A stretch of DNA of 64,000 nucleotides from Salimicrobium humidisoli. Lineage in GTDB: Bacteria > Bacillota > Bacilli > Bacillales > Halobacillaceae. Numbering within the stretch: position 1 is the first letter of the stretch; each line of letters opens with the position of its first letter. The stretch lies in assembly GCF_002295105.1 (NCBI RefSeq), contig NZ_NSGH01000004.1:1-64000 (forward strand), in the 5' to 3' direction. Shown piece by piece: positions 47,207 to 55,214 of this stretch. The translations under genes were made by a program, and so were the position numbers. The notes below the pieces were generated by a model. That model had not been told where the DNA came from, did not search any database, and saw nothing but the letters and a program-made list of their open reading frames with translations.

Positions 47207-47309
47207 CACTCTATGTGAGTTTCAGTCAAGGGACAGATTACACCCGAAACGGCTCTTACAATAACTCTGTGCTGAAAAAGGGCTCAGGGCAAAAAGGAGT
47301 GGAAGAGTA

Positions 47310-47555
47310 ATGAAAAAAGACATTCATCCAGAATACCAGAAAGTTGTATTCCTAGACACAAGCTCTGATTACAAGATTCTTACAGGATCTACTCAGACTT
47401 CCGATGAGACGATCGAATGGGAAGACGGTAACTCGTACCCTTTGATCCGTGTAGAGGTCAGCTCTGCATCTCATCCGTTCTACACAGGTAAACAGAAAGC
47501 GGACAAAGCTGGTGGCCGTGTAGACCGTTTCAAGAAAAAATACAACCTTTCCTGA
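47310..47555 (+). CDS. rpmE2: 50S ribosomal protein L31 type B (zinc-free form)
   Basis: Component of the large ribosomal subunit near the central protuberance. The 81-residue protein begins [16 protein letters not shown] and contains no Cys at all, so it lacks the zinc-binding CxxC pairs of the type A protein. The insert [22 protein letters not shown] and the end [13 protein letters not shown] are typical of type B. In B. subtilis the rho-rpmE-tdk locus encodes the zinc form and the zinc-free form is elsewhere under Zur. Here the zinc-free form holds that position. Confidence 0.94.
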   Translation: MKKDIHPEYQKVVFLDTSSDYKILTGSTQTSDETIEWEDGNSYPLIRVEVSSASHPFYTGKQKADKAGGRVDRFKKKYNLS

Positions 47556-47577
47556 TCGTTTTGGGAAGTTTACAGAG

Positions 47578-47616
47578 AACAGGCAGATGTCGCTTCGGCA
47601 TATGCCTGTTTTTTTA
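47578..47616 (+). terminator. intrinsic terminator of rpmE2
   Basis: AACAGGCA (47578-47585) pairs with TGCCTGTT (47603-47610), with extra inner pairing, and a run of seven T follows. Confidence 0.85.
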
Positions 47617-47671
47617 TTGGCGAAAGGCCGGTGAGTGTGCTTTTCGTGCCGTTGAGCTTGAAGAAATAGAG

Positions 47672-47790
47672 CCGAAGGGAAGGATTAGCCCGGAATCGTG
47701 ACCTTCCGCTCCGTTTTTCCGGCCCCAGGGTCATGATCCGGGGAAAATCGTTACCTTCAGGCCGTACCGGATCGTGCCGAAGGGAAGGAA
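47672..47790. repeat. second cluster of AATCGTKACCTTC repeats
   Basis: GAATCGTGACCTTC at 47693-47706 and AAATCGTTACCTTC at 47745-47758 again stand 52 bp apart, as in the cluster at 215-332. GCCGAAGGGAAGGA precedes the first copy and follows the second (about 47671-47684 and 47777-47790). The two motif types are partly complementary, so each block can fold. The rest of this 324-base spacer holds only the terminator and a -10-like TATAAT (47839-47844) before tdk. Confidence 0.7.
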
Positions 47791-47879
47791 AAATTTTTTG
47801 AGAGGAACGGGGACATCTGCACGGCCGTTATTTTTGTGTATAATGGGAGAAGCGCTTAGAAAAAAAGGGGAATCTGCAC

Positions 47880-48452
47880 ATGGCACAACTGTATTTTAAA
47901 TACGGGGCAATGAACAGCGGGAAATCAATCGAAATCATAAAAGTCGCCCATAACTACGAAGAGCAGAATAAACCGGTGCTCATATTCACACCCGGACTCG
48001 ACGACCGGGATGAGGTCGGATACGTTTCTTCGCGGATCGGTCTGCGCCGGAAAGCTTATCCGATTTTCGAAGAAACCGATCTGTACGAAACGGTGAAACA
48101 GGAAGAGGAACAGCCGTACTGTGTCCTCGTCGATGAGGCACAGTTTCTGGATAAAGAGCACGTGCTGCAGCTTACGAAAATAGTGGACCGGCTGAACATC
48201 CCGGTCATGGGATTCGGTCTCAAAAACGATTTTCAGAACGAGCTGTTTGACGGAAGTAAATACTTCCTTTTATATGCAGATAAAATCGAAGAAATGAAAA
48301 CGATCTGCTGGTTCTGCGAGAAGAAAGCGGTGATGAACCTGCGGGTGAATGAAGCCGGGAAACCGGTCTACTCCGGAGAGCAGATCCAGATCGGCGGGAA
48401 TGATGCGTACTACCCGGTCTGTCGTAAATGTCACGGGAATCCTCCGCTGTAA
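47880..48452 (+). CDS. tdk: thymidine kinase (type II)
   Basis: ATP-dependent phosphorylation of thymidine to dTMP for salvage. The 190-residue protein has P-loop GAMNSGKS near residue 10-17, Walker-B-like VLVDEAQFL, and the lasso-domain zinc Cys set CWFC and [26 protein letters not shown] binds the thymine base. ATG at 47880 follows AAAAAAGGGGAATC. The gene lies between rpmE and prfA as in B. subtilis. Confidence 0.95.
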   Translation: MAQLYFKYGAMNSGKSIEIIKVAHNYEEQNKPVLIFTPGLDDRDEVGYVSSRIGLRRKAYPIFEETDLYETVKQEEEQPYCVLVDEAQFLDKEHVLQLTKIVDRLNIPVMGFGLKNDFQNELFDGSKYFLLYADKIEEMKTICWFCEKKAVMNLRVNEAGKPVYSGEQIQIGGNDAYYPVCRKCHGNPPL

Positions 48453-48468
48453 AGGACAGGGGACGCGG

Positions 48469-48497
48469 TTGTATCCCGGGTCTCCCTATAATATAAT
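48469..48497 (+). promoter_or_regulatory. sigma-A promoter of prfA-prmC
   Basis: TTGTAT (48469-48474) and TATAAT (48492-48497) with a 17-bp spacer, about 27 nt before the expected ribosome site. Confidence 0.75.
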
Positions 48498-48530
48498 GAC
48501 AATCGGTAGAGAAAAGTAGAGGTGAAGAAA

Positions 48531-49601
48531 ATGATCGAACGGTTACAGACACTGGAAGATCGATACGATAAACTGAACGAGCTGCTGAGTGACCCGGAAG
48601 TCATCAGCGATACGAAGAAGCTGCGTGAGTACTCGAAGGAGCAGTCCGACCTTTCGGACACGGTCCGCTTCTATCAGGAATACAAAAGTGTGACTTCACA
48701 GATAGACGAAACGAAAGAGATGCTTGAAGACGAAACGGATGAGGAAATGAAAGAGATGGCGAAAGAAGAGTTGAGCGAACTCACTTCCCGCAAAGAAGAA
48801 CTCGAGGAAGAACTGCGCGTTCTCATGCTGCCGAAAGACCCGAACGACAGCAAAAACGTTATTCTCGAAGTTCGGGGAGCAGCCGGCGGTGATGAAGCTG
48901 CTCTTTTCGCGGGTGATTTGTACCGTATGTATACACGCTACGCCGAAGGAAAAGGGTGGAAAACGGAAGTCATCGACTCCACGGCGAGTGAAGTCGGAGG
49001 CTATAAAGAAATCACGTTTATGATCAAGGGAGAAGGAGCGTTCTCCCGCTTCAAGTATGAAAGCGGGGCCCACCGCGTCCAGCGTGTGCCGGAAACCGAA
49101 TCCGGCGGTCGTATTCATACGTCGACCGCAACTGTCGTCTGCCTGCCGGAAGCGGAAGATGTCGAAGTGGATATCCACGAAAAGGATATACGTGTGGACA
49201 CGTTCGCATCAAGCGGCCCAGGCGGTCAGAGTGTAAACACGACGATGTCCGCTGTACGTCTTACCCACGAACCGACGGGTATCGTAGCTTCCTGTCAGGA
49301 CGGAAAGTCCCAAATCAAGAACAAGGAAAAAGCGATGCAGATTCTGCGGGCCCGTATTTACGACAAGTACGAACGGGAAGCGCAGGAAGAGTATGATGAA
49401 AGCCGTAAATCCGCTGTCGGTACAGGTGACCGTTCCGAGCGGATCCGTACGTACAACTTCCCGCAGACGCGTGTCACCGACCACCGCATCGGTCTCACGC
49501 TGCAGAAGCTCGATCAGGTGCTTCAGGGGAATCTCGATCAGATCATCGAACCGCTGCTTATGGAAGAACAGGCGAAGAAGCTTGAAGAGATCGGGCAATA
49601 A
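48531..49601 (+). CDS. prfA: peptide chain release factor 1
   Basis: Recognises UAA and UAG stop codons and releases the finished protein. 356 residues. The catalytic GGQ lies near residue 232 in [18 protein letters not shown]; the N-terminal helical domain begins [24 protein letters not shown]. The codon-reading part contains [19 protein letters not shown] at 48531 after AGAGGTGAAG fits the B. subtilis N-terminus. It is cotranscribed with prmC, which methylates its GGQ Gln. Confidence 0.97.
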   Translation: MIERLQTLEDRYDKLNELLSDPEVISDTKKLREYSKEQSDLSDTVRFYQEYKSVTSQIDETKEMLEDETDEEMKEMAKEELSELTSRKEELEEELRVLMLPKDPNDSKNVILEVRGAAGGDEAALFAGDLYRMYTRYAEGKGWKTEVIDSTASEVGGYKEITFMIKGEGAFSRFKYESGAHRVQRVPETESGGRIHTSTATVVCLPEAEDVEVDIHEKDIRVDTFASSGPGGQSVNTTMSAVRLTHEPTGIVASCQDGKSQIKNKEKAMQILRARIYDKYEREAQEEYDESRKSAVGTGDRSERIRTYNFPQTRVTDHRIGLTLQKLDQVLQGNLDQIIEPLLMEEQAKKLEEIGQ

Positions 49602-49602
49602 T

Positions 49603-50439
49603 ATGGATACGATGACGATCAGAGAAGCTCTTCACCGGGCTTCTTCTTTTTTGAGGGAGTACGGACGCGAAGAGAGAGTAGGGGAACTCCTGCTCGAGTT
49701 TTATACGGGGCTCGAAGGTCCGGCCCTTCATCTTGAAGGCGACCGCCCCCTCTCCTCGGAGGAGCAGCACTCCTTCATGGAAGCAGTCAGAACCCACGCC
49801 CTTACCGGTAAACCGTACCAGCATATTACCGGGGAAGCCCACTTTTATGGCCGGCACTTCATAGTCACCCCTGACGTTCTCATACCGCGTCAGGAAACGG
49901 AGGAACTGATGGATCTTGTCAGGTCCTGTGCAGGGACGGGTGAGCGGATCGCTGATATCGGTACGGGGAGCGGTGTGCTTGCCGTTACGCTTGCTCTGGA
50001 AACGGAAGCGGAAGTGTCCGCAACCGACATCTCGCCCGCCGCGCTCGAAATCGCCCGTCAGAATTCGGAGCGTCTCCGGGCAGAGGTCCGCTTCTTTGAA
50101 GGGAGTTTTCTTACTCCGCTTGAAGGAGAACATGTGGATATTCTCGTTTCCAATCCGCCTTATATCTCCTGGAGAGAAAAAGAAGAACTGGATACGACGG
50201 TCAGGGATTACGATCCGGAGCTCGCCCTGTTTGCGGAAGAAGACGGTCTGGCGGCATACGCAGCGATGTGCCGGGAGCTGAAGGAACGCCCCCAGAAACC
50301 GCGGATGGCAGCATTCGAAATCGGACACACCCAGGGAGAGGCGGTGGCCCGGCTTCTCGGAGAAGCGCTGCCCGGGTACCGGTTACGTGTCCATAAAGAC
50401 CTGAACGGAAAAGATCGCTTCGTCACCGCCTGTCACTAG
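49603..50439 (+). CDS. prmC: release factor glutamine methyltransferase
   Basis: SAM-dependent enzyme that methylates the Gln of the GGQ motif in release factors. In 278 residues it has an N-terminal helical domain (TIREALHRASSFLREYGREE), the link IPRQETEELMDLV, SAM motif IADIGTGSGVLAVTLALE and the catalytic NPPY in VSNPPYISWREKEEL near residue 184. ATG at 49603 sits one base after the prfA stop, so translation is coupled; ATG at 49612 is an alternative. A terminator follows directly. Confidence 0.95.
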   Translation: MDTMTIREALHRASSFLREYGREERVGELLLEFYTGLEGPALHLEGDRPLSSEEQHSFMEAVRTHALTGKPYQHITGEAHFYGRHFIVTPDVLIPRQETEELMDLVRSCAGTGERIADIGTGSGVLAVTLALETEAEVSATDISPAALEIARQNSERLRAEVRFFEGSFLTPLEGEHVDILVSNPPYISWREKEELDTTVRDYDPELALFAEEDGLAAYAAMCRELKERPQKPRMAAFEIGHTQGEAVARLLGEALPGYRLRVHKDLNGKDRFVTACH

Positions 50440-50446
50440 TTCCCTG

Positions 50447-50480
50447 AGCCTCTGTCCCTTTTCGGACAGGGGCTTTTTTT
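50447..50480 (+). terminator. intrinsic terminator of prfA-prmC
   Basis: AGCCTCTGTCC (50447-50457) pairs with GGACAGGGGCT (50464-50474) with one wobble, followed by seven T. Confidence 0.9.
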
Positions 50481-50509
50481 ACGGAAGGCATTTCCTCCGG
50501 ATTGCATTC

Positions 50510-50634
50510 TGTGGATAAGTGGATAAACCTCCGGTGTTATTTGTGGATAGTGTGTATAAAAAGTTAATAACGTTATTATTATTTGATTTATAGTTGTGTA
50601 TAACTTCGTTTATTGTGGAAAAAGCTGTGGATGA
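50510..50634 (-). promoter_or_regulatory. DnaA-box cluster
   Basis: Seven 9-mers related to TTATNCACA, all in the same orientation, read on the minus strand. Perfect: 50510-50518 (TTATCCACA), 50551-50559 and 50595-50603 (TTATACACA). One mismatch: 50518-50526, 50542-50550, 50614-50622 (TTTTCCACA) and 50626-50634 (TCATCCACA). An AT-rich stretch lies at 50560-50594. In B. subtilis the ywlC upstream region is, to my knowledge, one of the DnaA-binding clusters outside oriC that restrain replication initiation. Confidence 0.85.
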
Positions 50635-50661
50635 ACGCTATACCACCCGGCGTGCTCATGC

Positions 50662-50690
50662 TTGCCTGTATCTTCAGCTTTGTCCATAAT
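50662..50690 (+). promoter_or_regulatory. sigma-A promoter of ywlC
   Basis: TTGCCT (50662-50667) and CATAAT (50685-50690), 17-bp spacer, just downstream of the DnaA boxes. Confidence 0.6.
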
Positions 50691-50727
50691 GGATAGTAGA
50701 GAAAACCGGAATAAAGGGGATTAAAAA

Positions 50728-51735
50728 ATGCGTACGAAGATATGGACGATGGAGGAAGGATTGAGCGGAGCGGTAGAGGCTCTGCGCCAGAAAGAAACGG
50801 TAGCCTTTCCGACGGAAACGGTGTACGGCCTCGGGGCGGATGCTACGAGTGAAGAAGCGGTAAGTAAAATATTCAAAGCCAAAGGCCGTCCTGCGGACAA
50901 CCCGCTCATCGTCCACATCGGTGAGCGCAGCCAGCTGAGTGCAATCGCTTCTTCCTGGTCGGAGACGGCCGAGAAGTGCATGGATGCGTTCTGGCCGGGT
51001 CCGCTTACTGTCATTGTTCCCTCGAATCATGAGGCGGCACCGAACGTCACGTCGAACCTTGATACGATAGGGGTGCGTATGCCGGATCACCCGGTCGCAC
51101 TGGAACTGCTGTCGAAAGCAGGAGTGCCTATAGCTGCTCCGAGCGCCAACAGTTCAGGGAAGCCTTCTCCTACGACGGCAGGGCACGTGTATGAAGATTT
51201 GAACGGCAAAATCACGGGCATTGTCGATGGTGGTCCGACGGGAGTCGGGGTGGAGTCGACAGTTGTGGACTGTACGTCGGAGGTCCCTGTGATTTTACGT
51301 CCGGGCGGAATAACGAAAGAAGATCTGGAGCGAGTATTCGGTGAGGTGCAGGTGGATCCTGCTCTGGAAGGAGCCGGGGACCGGCCGAAATCTCCAGGCA
51401 TGAAGTATCGTCACTATGCGCCGGATGTACCGCTGTGGCTCGTGGAAGGGGATGACGGGAGATTCGTCACTGCCCTGAAGTATTACAAAGAGGAAGGGAA
51501 AAAGATAGGTGTCATCGCAAGCCGGGAACTGGCACGGAAACTGGATCATGAGCCACTCGTGGAGTGCGGCTCCCGGGAGGACATGGGAGAAGTGGCCGGA
51601 GGGCTGTACAGCGCGCTCCGCTCTTTTTCCGATACGGAGATCGACCTTATTTTATGTGAAACGTTCAAAGAAGCGGGGATGGGCACGGCAGTCATGAACC
51701 GTCTACGGAAAGCGGCGGACCACACTGTCGTGTGA
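50728..51735 (+). CDS. ywlC: threonylcarbamoyl-AMP synthase (Sua5/YwlC)
   Basis: Makes threonylcarbamoyl-AMP from threonine, bicarbonate and ATP, for the t6A37 modification of ANN-decoding tRNAs. The 335-residue protein is the long Sua5 form: YrdC domain to about residue 200 (VAFPTETVYGLGADATSEEAV; KGRPADNPLIVHI; APSANSSGKPSPT) and a C-terminal Sua5 domain from about 215. The linker PKSPGMKYRHYAP closes the active site in this family. Its promoter directly adjoins the DnaA-box cluster. In B. subtilis spoIIR, ywlA and ywlB lie between prmC and ywlC; here they are missing. Confidence 0.95.
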   Translation: MRTKIWTMEEGLSGAVEALRQKETVAFPTETVYGLGADATSEEAVSKIFKAKGRPADNPLIVHIGERSQLSAIASSWSETAEKCMDAFWPGPLTVIVPSNHEAAPNVTSNLDTIGVRMPDHPVALELLSKAGVPIAAPSANSSGKPSPTTAGHVYEDLNGKITGIVDGGPTGVGVESTVVDCTSEVPVILRPGGITKEDLERVFGEVQVDPALEGAGDRPKSPGMKYRHYAPDVPLWLVEGDDGRFVTALKYYKEEGKKIGVIASRELARKLDHEPLVECGSREDMGEVAGGLYSALRSFSDTEIDLILCETFKEAGMGTAVMNRLRKAADHTVV

Positions 51736-51787
51736 GGAAGCCGTAACCGCGCAGCCGGAATTTACGAGGAACGGGAGGAGAAATATG

Positions 51788-52378
51788 ATGAATATCTTGT
51801 TTGTTTGTACAGGTAATACGTGCAGAAGTCCGATGGCTGAGGCCATTCTGAAAAATAAAACCTCAGGACACGACGTCCGTTCCGCCGGAATGTTCGCCGG
51901 CCACGGTTCCCCTGTGTCCCGGGGAGCCATGCAGGTGATGGAAGAAGAAGGAGTAAGTACCGATGGCATTTCCCAGCCTGTATCGCCGGAGCTCCTTTCC
52001 TGGGCGGATCTCGTTCTTACGATGACGGAGGGCCACAAACAGACGATCGCCATGCAGTATCAGGGGTATGAAGATAAACTGTTCACCCTGAAGGAATACG
52101 TTCTCGTGCCCGAAGAGAAATGGGACCGTCTGAAATCACTGTACAGTCGGGTGGAAGAGAAAAGAAATCAGCTTCGGCAGGAAGAAACAGAAGATGTAAG
52201 TGAAAAATGGCAGGAAGCATGTCGTGAAGAGCTCGAAGAAATCGAGGAACTGGAAGATTCTTTTCCGGATGTGAACGTGTCGGATCCGTTCGGGGCGGAT
52301 GTGGAAATGTACAGGGAAACCTACCGCGAACTGGAGAAGTATATCGATCTGCTTATTGATAAGACCGGCGATAAATAA
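51788..52378 (+). CDS. ywlE: protein-arginine-phosphatase YwlE with large insertion
   Basis: Low-molecular-weight phosphatase that removes phosphate from arginine residues marked by McsB. Cys7 is the nucleophile in FVCTGNTCRSP, and Thr11, which in B. subtilis YwlE selects phosphoarginine, is kept. The general acid Asp is in DPFG at 166-169. At 196 residues it exceeds the usual ~150 because about 60 charged, helical residues (106-165) stand between KEYV and DPFG, where B. subtilis has eight. ATG at 51788 is 7 nt from GGGAGGAG; ATG at 51785 is possible. Confidence 0.9.
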   Translation: MNILFVCTGNTCRSPMAEAILKNKTSGHDVRSAGMFAGHGSPVSRGAMQVMEEEGVSTDGISQPVSPELLSWADLVLTMTEGHKQTIAMQYQGYEDKLFTLKEYVLVPEEKWDRLKSLYSRVEEKRNQLRQEETEDVSEKWQEACREELEEIEELEDSFPDVNVSDPFGADVEMYRETYRELEKYIDLLIDKTGDK

Positions 52379-52414
52379 AGTTCCGGAGAGAGCCGTTCAG
52401 GCGGCATGATGCCA

Positions 52415-52427
52415 AAACCCGAACATT
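52415..52427 (+). promoter_or_regulatory. PurBox-like site before ywlG-glyA
   Basis: AAACCCGAACATT matches the B. subtilis PurBox AWWWCCGAACWWT at 12 of 13 positions and touches the -35 of the promoter. No convincing second, inverted PurBox was found. glyA belongs to the PurR regulon in B. subtilis. Confidence 0.5.
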
Positions 52428-52454
52428 GCCGAAAACAGAAATTAGTAATACAAT
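52426..52454 (+). promoter_or_regulatory. sigma-A promoter of ywlG-glyA
   Basis: TTGCCG (52426-52431) and TACAAT (52449-52454), 17-bp spacer. Start point expected near 52461, only about nine bases ahead of a terminator-like hairpin. Confidence 0.7.
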
Positions 52455-52469
52455 AAAGGAAAGTTTTAT

Positions 52470-52496
52470 AGAGAAGCTCATGCTTCTCTTTTTTTG
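52470..52496 (+). terminator. promoter-proximal terminator (possible attenuator)
   Basis: AGAGAAGC (52470-52477) pairs with GCTTCTCT (52482-52489) around TCAT, followed by a T-run. It could be the delayed terminator of ywlC-ywlE. Because it lies just after the start point it would also truncate the ywlG transcript at about 36 nt unless an antitermination fold forms. Confidence 0.65.
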
Positions 52497-52541
52497 AAGA
52501 AGGAACAATACACTTTCGCGTGGAGAGGGAGGGAGAGCTTT

Positions 52542-53072
52542 ATGAATATACAACAGGATATAACCGCCCTCCTGCAGCAGCTCTCGGACACCGGATATAT
52601 GACCGGGGGCACGCTCGTGGTCGGATGTTCCACAAGCGAAGTCCACGGCCGTAAAATAGGCACGTCCGGCAGCGGGGAAGTTGCCCGGGACCTGTACACG
52701 GAATTTTTACGTTTCAGGGAAAGAACCGGAATGTCGCTTGCCTTTCAGTGCTGTGAGCATCTGAACCGCGCTCTCGTCGTTGAAAGGCAGACGGCTGAGC
52801 GCTGCGGGGGCCGTATCGTCGCTGCTGTACCGGTACCGAAAGCAGGAGGGGCGATGGCGGCGCATGCTTACCGCGAGATGGAGGACCCTGTCCTGGTTGA
52901 GAGTATGGAAGCGGAAGCCGGTGTGGATATCGGTGAAACGATGATCGGCATGCATTTGAAACATGTCGCCGTACCGCTCCGCCTCGATCAGACCTCAGTA
53001 GGAGAAGCGAGGGCCCGGGCTGCCAGGACGAGACCGCCTATGATAGGCGGACCGCGTGCGGAGTACGAATGA
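52542..53072 (+). CDS. ywlG: YwlG-family protein (TIGR01440/UPF0340)
   Basis: A 176-residue cytoplasmic protein of the UPF0340 family, conserved in Firmicutes next to glyA; function unknown. The family pattern is GGTLVVGCSTSEVHG near residue 25, FQCCEHLNRALVVERQTAE, AHAYREMEDPVLVE and the end MHLKHVAVPLRL. ATG at 52542 follows GGGAGGGAGAG. In B. subtilis rpiB precedes ywlG; no such gene is present here. glyA begins 60 nt downstream, without terminator between. Confidence 0.92.
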   Translation: MNIQQDITALLQQLSDTGYMTGGTLVVGCSTSEVHGRKIGTSGSGEVARDLYTEFLRFRERTGMSLAFQCCEHLNRALVVERQTAERCGGRIVAAVPVPKAGGAMAAHAYREMEDPVLVESMEAEAGVDIGETMIGMHLKHVAVPLRLDQTSVGEARARAARTRPPMIGGPRAEYE

Positions 53073-53132
53073 AACGAGGCATCGCCAGGAAGAGAAAATA
53101 ACGAGGGAAAGACGAAAGGGGAATACGAATCG

Positions 53133-54389
53133 ATGAAACAACTGAAATCGCAAGACCCGGAACTGTTTGCATCTATCCAGAAGGAACACCACCGTCAGGA
53201 CTATAATATCGAACTGATTGCATCCGAAAACTTCACTTCCGAAGCGGTTATGGAAGCGATGGGATCTGTAATGACGAACAAATATGCCGAAGGATACCCG
53301 GGTAAACGCTACTACGGCGGCTGCGAATTCGTCGATGAAGCGGAAAACCTGGCCCGGGACCGGGCGAAAGAGATTTTTAACGCAGAACACGCGAACGTCC
53401 AGTCCCACTCCGGTTCCCAGGCGAACATGGCAGTTTATTTCACCGTTTTGAATCCCGGGGATACCGTGCTCGGAATGAATCTGAACCACGGCGGTCACCT
53501 GACGCATGGCAGCCCGGTGAACTTCAGCGGCTCCCTCTACAACTTCGAAGAGTACGGGGTGGATAAGGAATCGGAACTGATCGATTATGACGCCGTTCTC
53601 GAAAGGGCGAAAGAAGTTCAGCCGAAACTTATCGTTGCAGGAGCAAGTGCCTATCCCCGCGACATCGACTTCGCCCGTTTCCGTGAAATCGCGGACGAAG
53701 TAGGCGCGTACCTGCTCGTGGACATGGCACACGTAGCCGGACTTGTGGCAACCGGGCATCATTCCGATCCCGTTCCGCATGCTCACTTTGTAACGACGAC
53801 TACGCATAAAACTCTTCGCGGTCCACGTGGAGGGATGATCCTCTGCAAGGAGGAATTCGCGAAGAAACTCGACAAAAACGTATTCCCTGGCATGCAGGGC
53901 GGCCCGCTGATGCACATCATCGCTGCGAAAGCCGTCGCATTCAAAGAAATTCTCGACAGTTCCTTCAAGGACTACTCGAGCCAGATCATCAGTAATGCGA
54001 AGAAACTCGGAGAAGCACTGCAGCAGAATGATATCCGTCTCGTCTCCGGCGGTACGGAGAATCATCTCCTTCTTCTTGACCTGCGCAATAAAGGCCTGAC
54101 AGGAAAAGTGGCCGAAAAGGCGCTGGACGAAGTAGGTATCACTACGAACAAGAATACGATTCCATTCGATCCGGAGAGCCCGTTCGTGACAAGCGGTATC
54201 CGTGTCGGTACGGCAGCCGTAACGACGCGCGGTTTCAAAGAGGAAGAGATGAAGGAGATCGGGGATCTGATCGCATTCACCCTCGATCACCATGAAGAGC
54301 CCGGGAAACTGAAAGAAGCGAAGGAACGTGTACGTGCGCTTACGTCCCGCTTCCCGCTTTACCCCTCCCTGGAAAGTGCGGATGAATAA
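53133..54389 (+). CDS. glyA: serine hydroxymethyltransferase
   Basis: PLP enzyme that interconverts serine and glycine while charging tetrahydrofolate with a one-carbon unit for purine, thymidylate and methionine synthesis. 418 residues, usual bacterial length. The PLP-binding Lys is near residue 226 in [16 protein letters not shown]. Other motifs are [41 protein letters not shown] and the substrate loop [18 protein letters not shown] PurBox-like site upstream of ywlG may link it to purine control. Confidence 0.97.
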   Translation: MKQLKSQDPELFASIQKEHHRQDYNIELIASENFTSEAVMEAMGSVMTNKYAEGYPGKRYYGGCEFVDEAENLARDRAKEIFNAEHANVQSHSGSQANMAVYFTVLNPGDTVLGMNLNHGGHLTHGSPVNFSGSLYNFEEYGVDKESELIDYDAVLERAKEVQPKLIVAGASAYPRDIDFARFREIADEVGAYLLVDMAHVAGLVATGHHSDPVPHAHFVTTTTHKTLRGPRGGMILCKEEFAKKLDKNVFPGMQGGPLMHIIAAKAVAFKEILDSSFKDYSSQIISNAKKLGEALQQNDIRLVSGGTENHLLLLDLRNKGLTGKVAEKALDEVGITTNKNTIPFDPESPFVTSGIRVGTAAVTTRGFKEEEMKEIGDLIAFTLDHHEEPGKLKEAKERVRALTSRFPLYPSLESADE

Positions 54390-54400
54390 TACGAATGAAC

Positions 54401-54430
54401 AAAAAGTCGCTCGCCCGAGAGCGGCTTTTT
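54401..54430 (+). terminator. intrinsic terminator of glyA
   Basis: AAAAAGTCGCTC (54401-54412) pairs with GAGCGGCTTTTT (54419-54430) with one wobble. T-run included in the arm. Confidence 0.85.
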
Positions 54431-54572
54431 GTGTGGAAAATCGTAAGTTCTGTAAGCACTTAGACACGGTTTAATTACGAATTTTTAAACCTTTTGTCCC
54501 TCGTTGCAAAACAGCTTATTATTCAGTACAATAAGACAGATATGAATAAAATTAACGAAGGAGAGTGCTTCG

Positions 54573-55205
54573 ATGAGTAACGTTTACGTACTGGACCATC
54601 CGCTGATCCAGCATAAACTGACGTACATAAGGAAAAAAGAGACGGGAACGAAAGATTTCCGGGAGCTTGTGGACGAAGTGGCTACACTGATGGCGTTTGA
54701 AATTACCCGGGATCTTCCGGTCGAGGAAGTGGATATCCAGACTCCGGTCGTCGATGATGCAAAAGCGAAAGTCCTGTCCGGAAAGAAAGTCGGTCTGGTA
54801 CCTATTCTGCGTGCCGGTCTCGGCATGGTCGACGGGATGGTAAATATGATTCCGGCAGCTAAAATCGGCCACGTGGGACTTTATCGTGATCCGGAAACGT
54901 TGAAACCGGTAGAGTACTACGTGAAAATGCCGAGTGATATCAGCGAACGCGAACTCATCGTTCTCGACCCGATGCTTGCTACCGGCGGTTCGGCAATCGA
55001 AGCTATTCACTCCCTGAAAAAACGCGGGGCGAAACAGATCCGTCTCATGTGTCTCGTGGCAGCTCCGGAAGGCGTGAAGCTGATGCAGGAAGCCCACCCT
55101 GACGTGGATATCTATTTAGCGGCTCTCGATGAGAAGCTTGATGAAAAAGGATACATCGTACCCGGTCTCGGGGACGCAGGCGACCGTCTGTACGGAACGA
55201 AGTAG
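54573..55205 (+). CDS. upp: uracil phosphoribosyltransferase
   Basis: Salvages uracil by joining it to PRPP to give UMP. 210 residues. The PRPP loop [10 protein letters not shown] lies near residue 131 and the uracil-binding C-terminal [17 protein letters not shown] is complete. [14 protein letters not shown] and [14 protein letters not shown] are family signatures. ATG after GAAGGAGAG. A -10-like TACAAT (54537-54542) lies upstream without a good -35. wecB follows 9 nt later in the same operon. Confidence 0.97.
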   Translation: MSNVYVLDHPLIQHKLTYIRKKETGTKDFRELVDEVATLMAFEITRDLPVEEVDIQTPVVDDAKAKVLSGKKVGLVPILRAGLGMVDGMVNMIPAAKIGHVGLYRDPETLKPVEYYVKMPSDISERELIVLDPMLATGGSAIEAIHSLKKRGAKQIRLMCLVAAPEGVKLMQEAHPDVDIYLAALDEKLDEKGYIVPGLGDAGDRLYGTK

Positions 55206-55214
55206 GAAGTGGCT

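Noticed and set aside
47148-47209. Small inverted repeat (TGCAA/TTGCA) at the rho end as a terminator
   Set aside because: Short stem without T-run; it overlaps the good rpmE2 promoter.
54504-54542. TTGCAA and TACAAT as a promoter of upp
   Set aside because: The spacing is 27 bp. A promoter must exist after the glyA terminator but was not identified.
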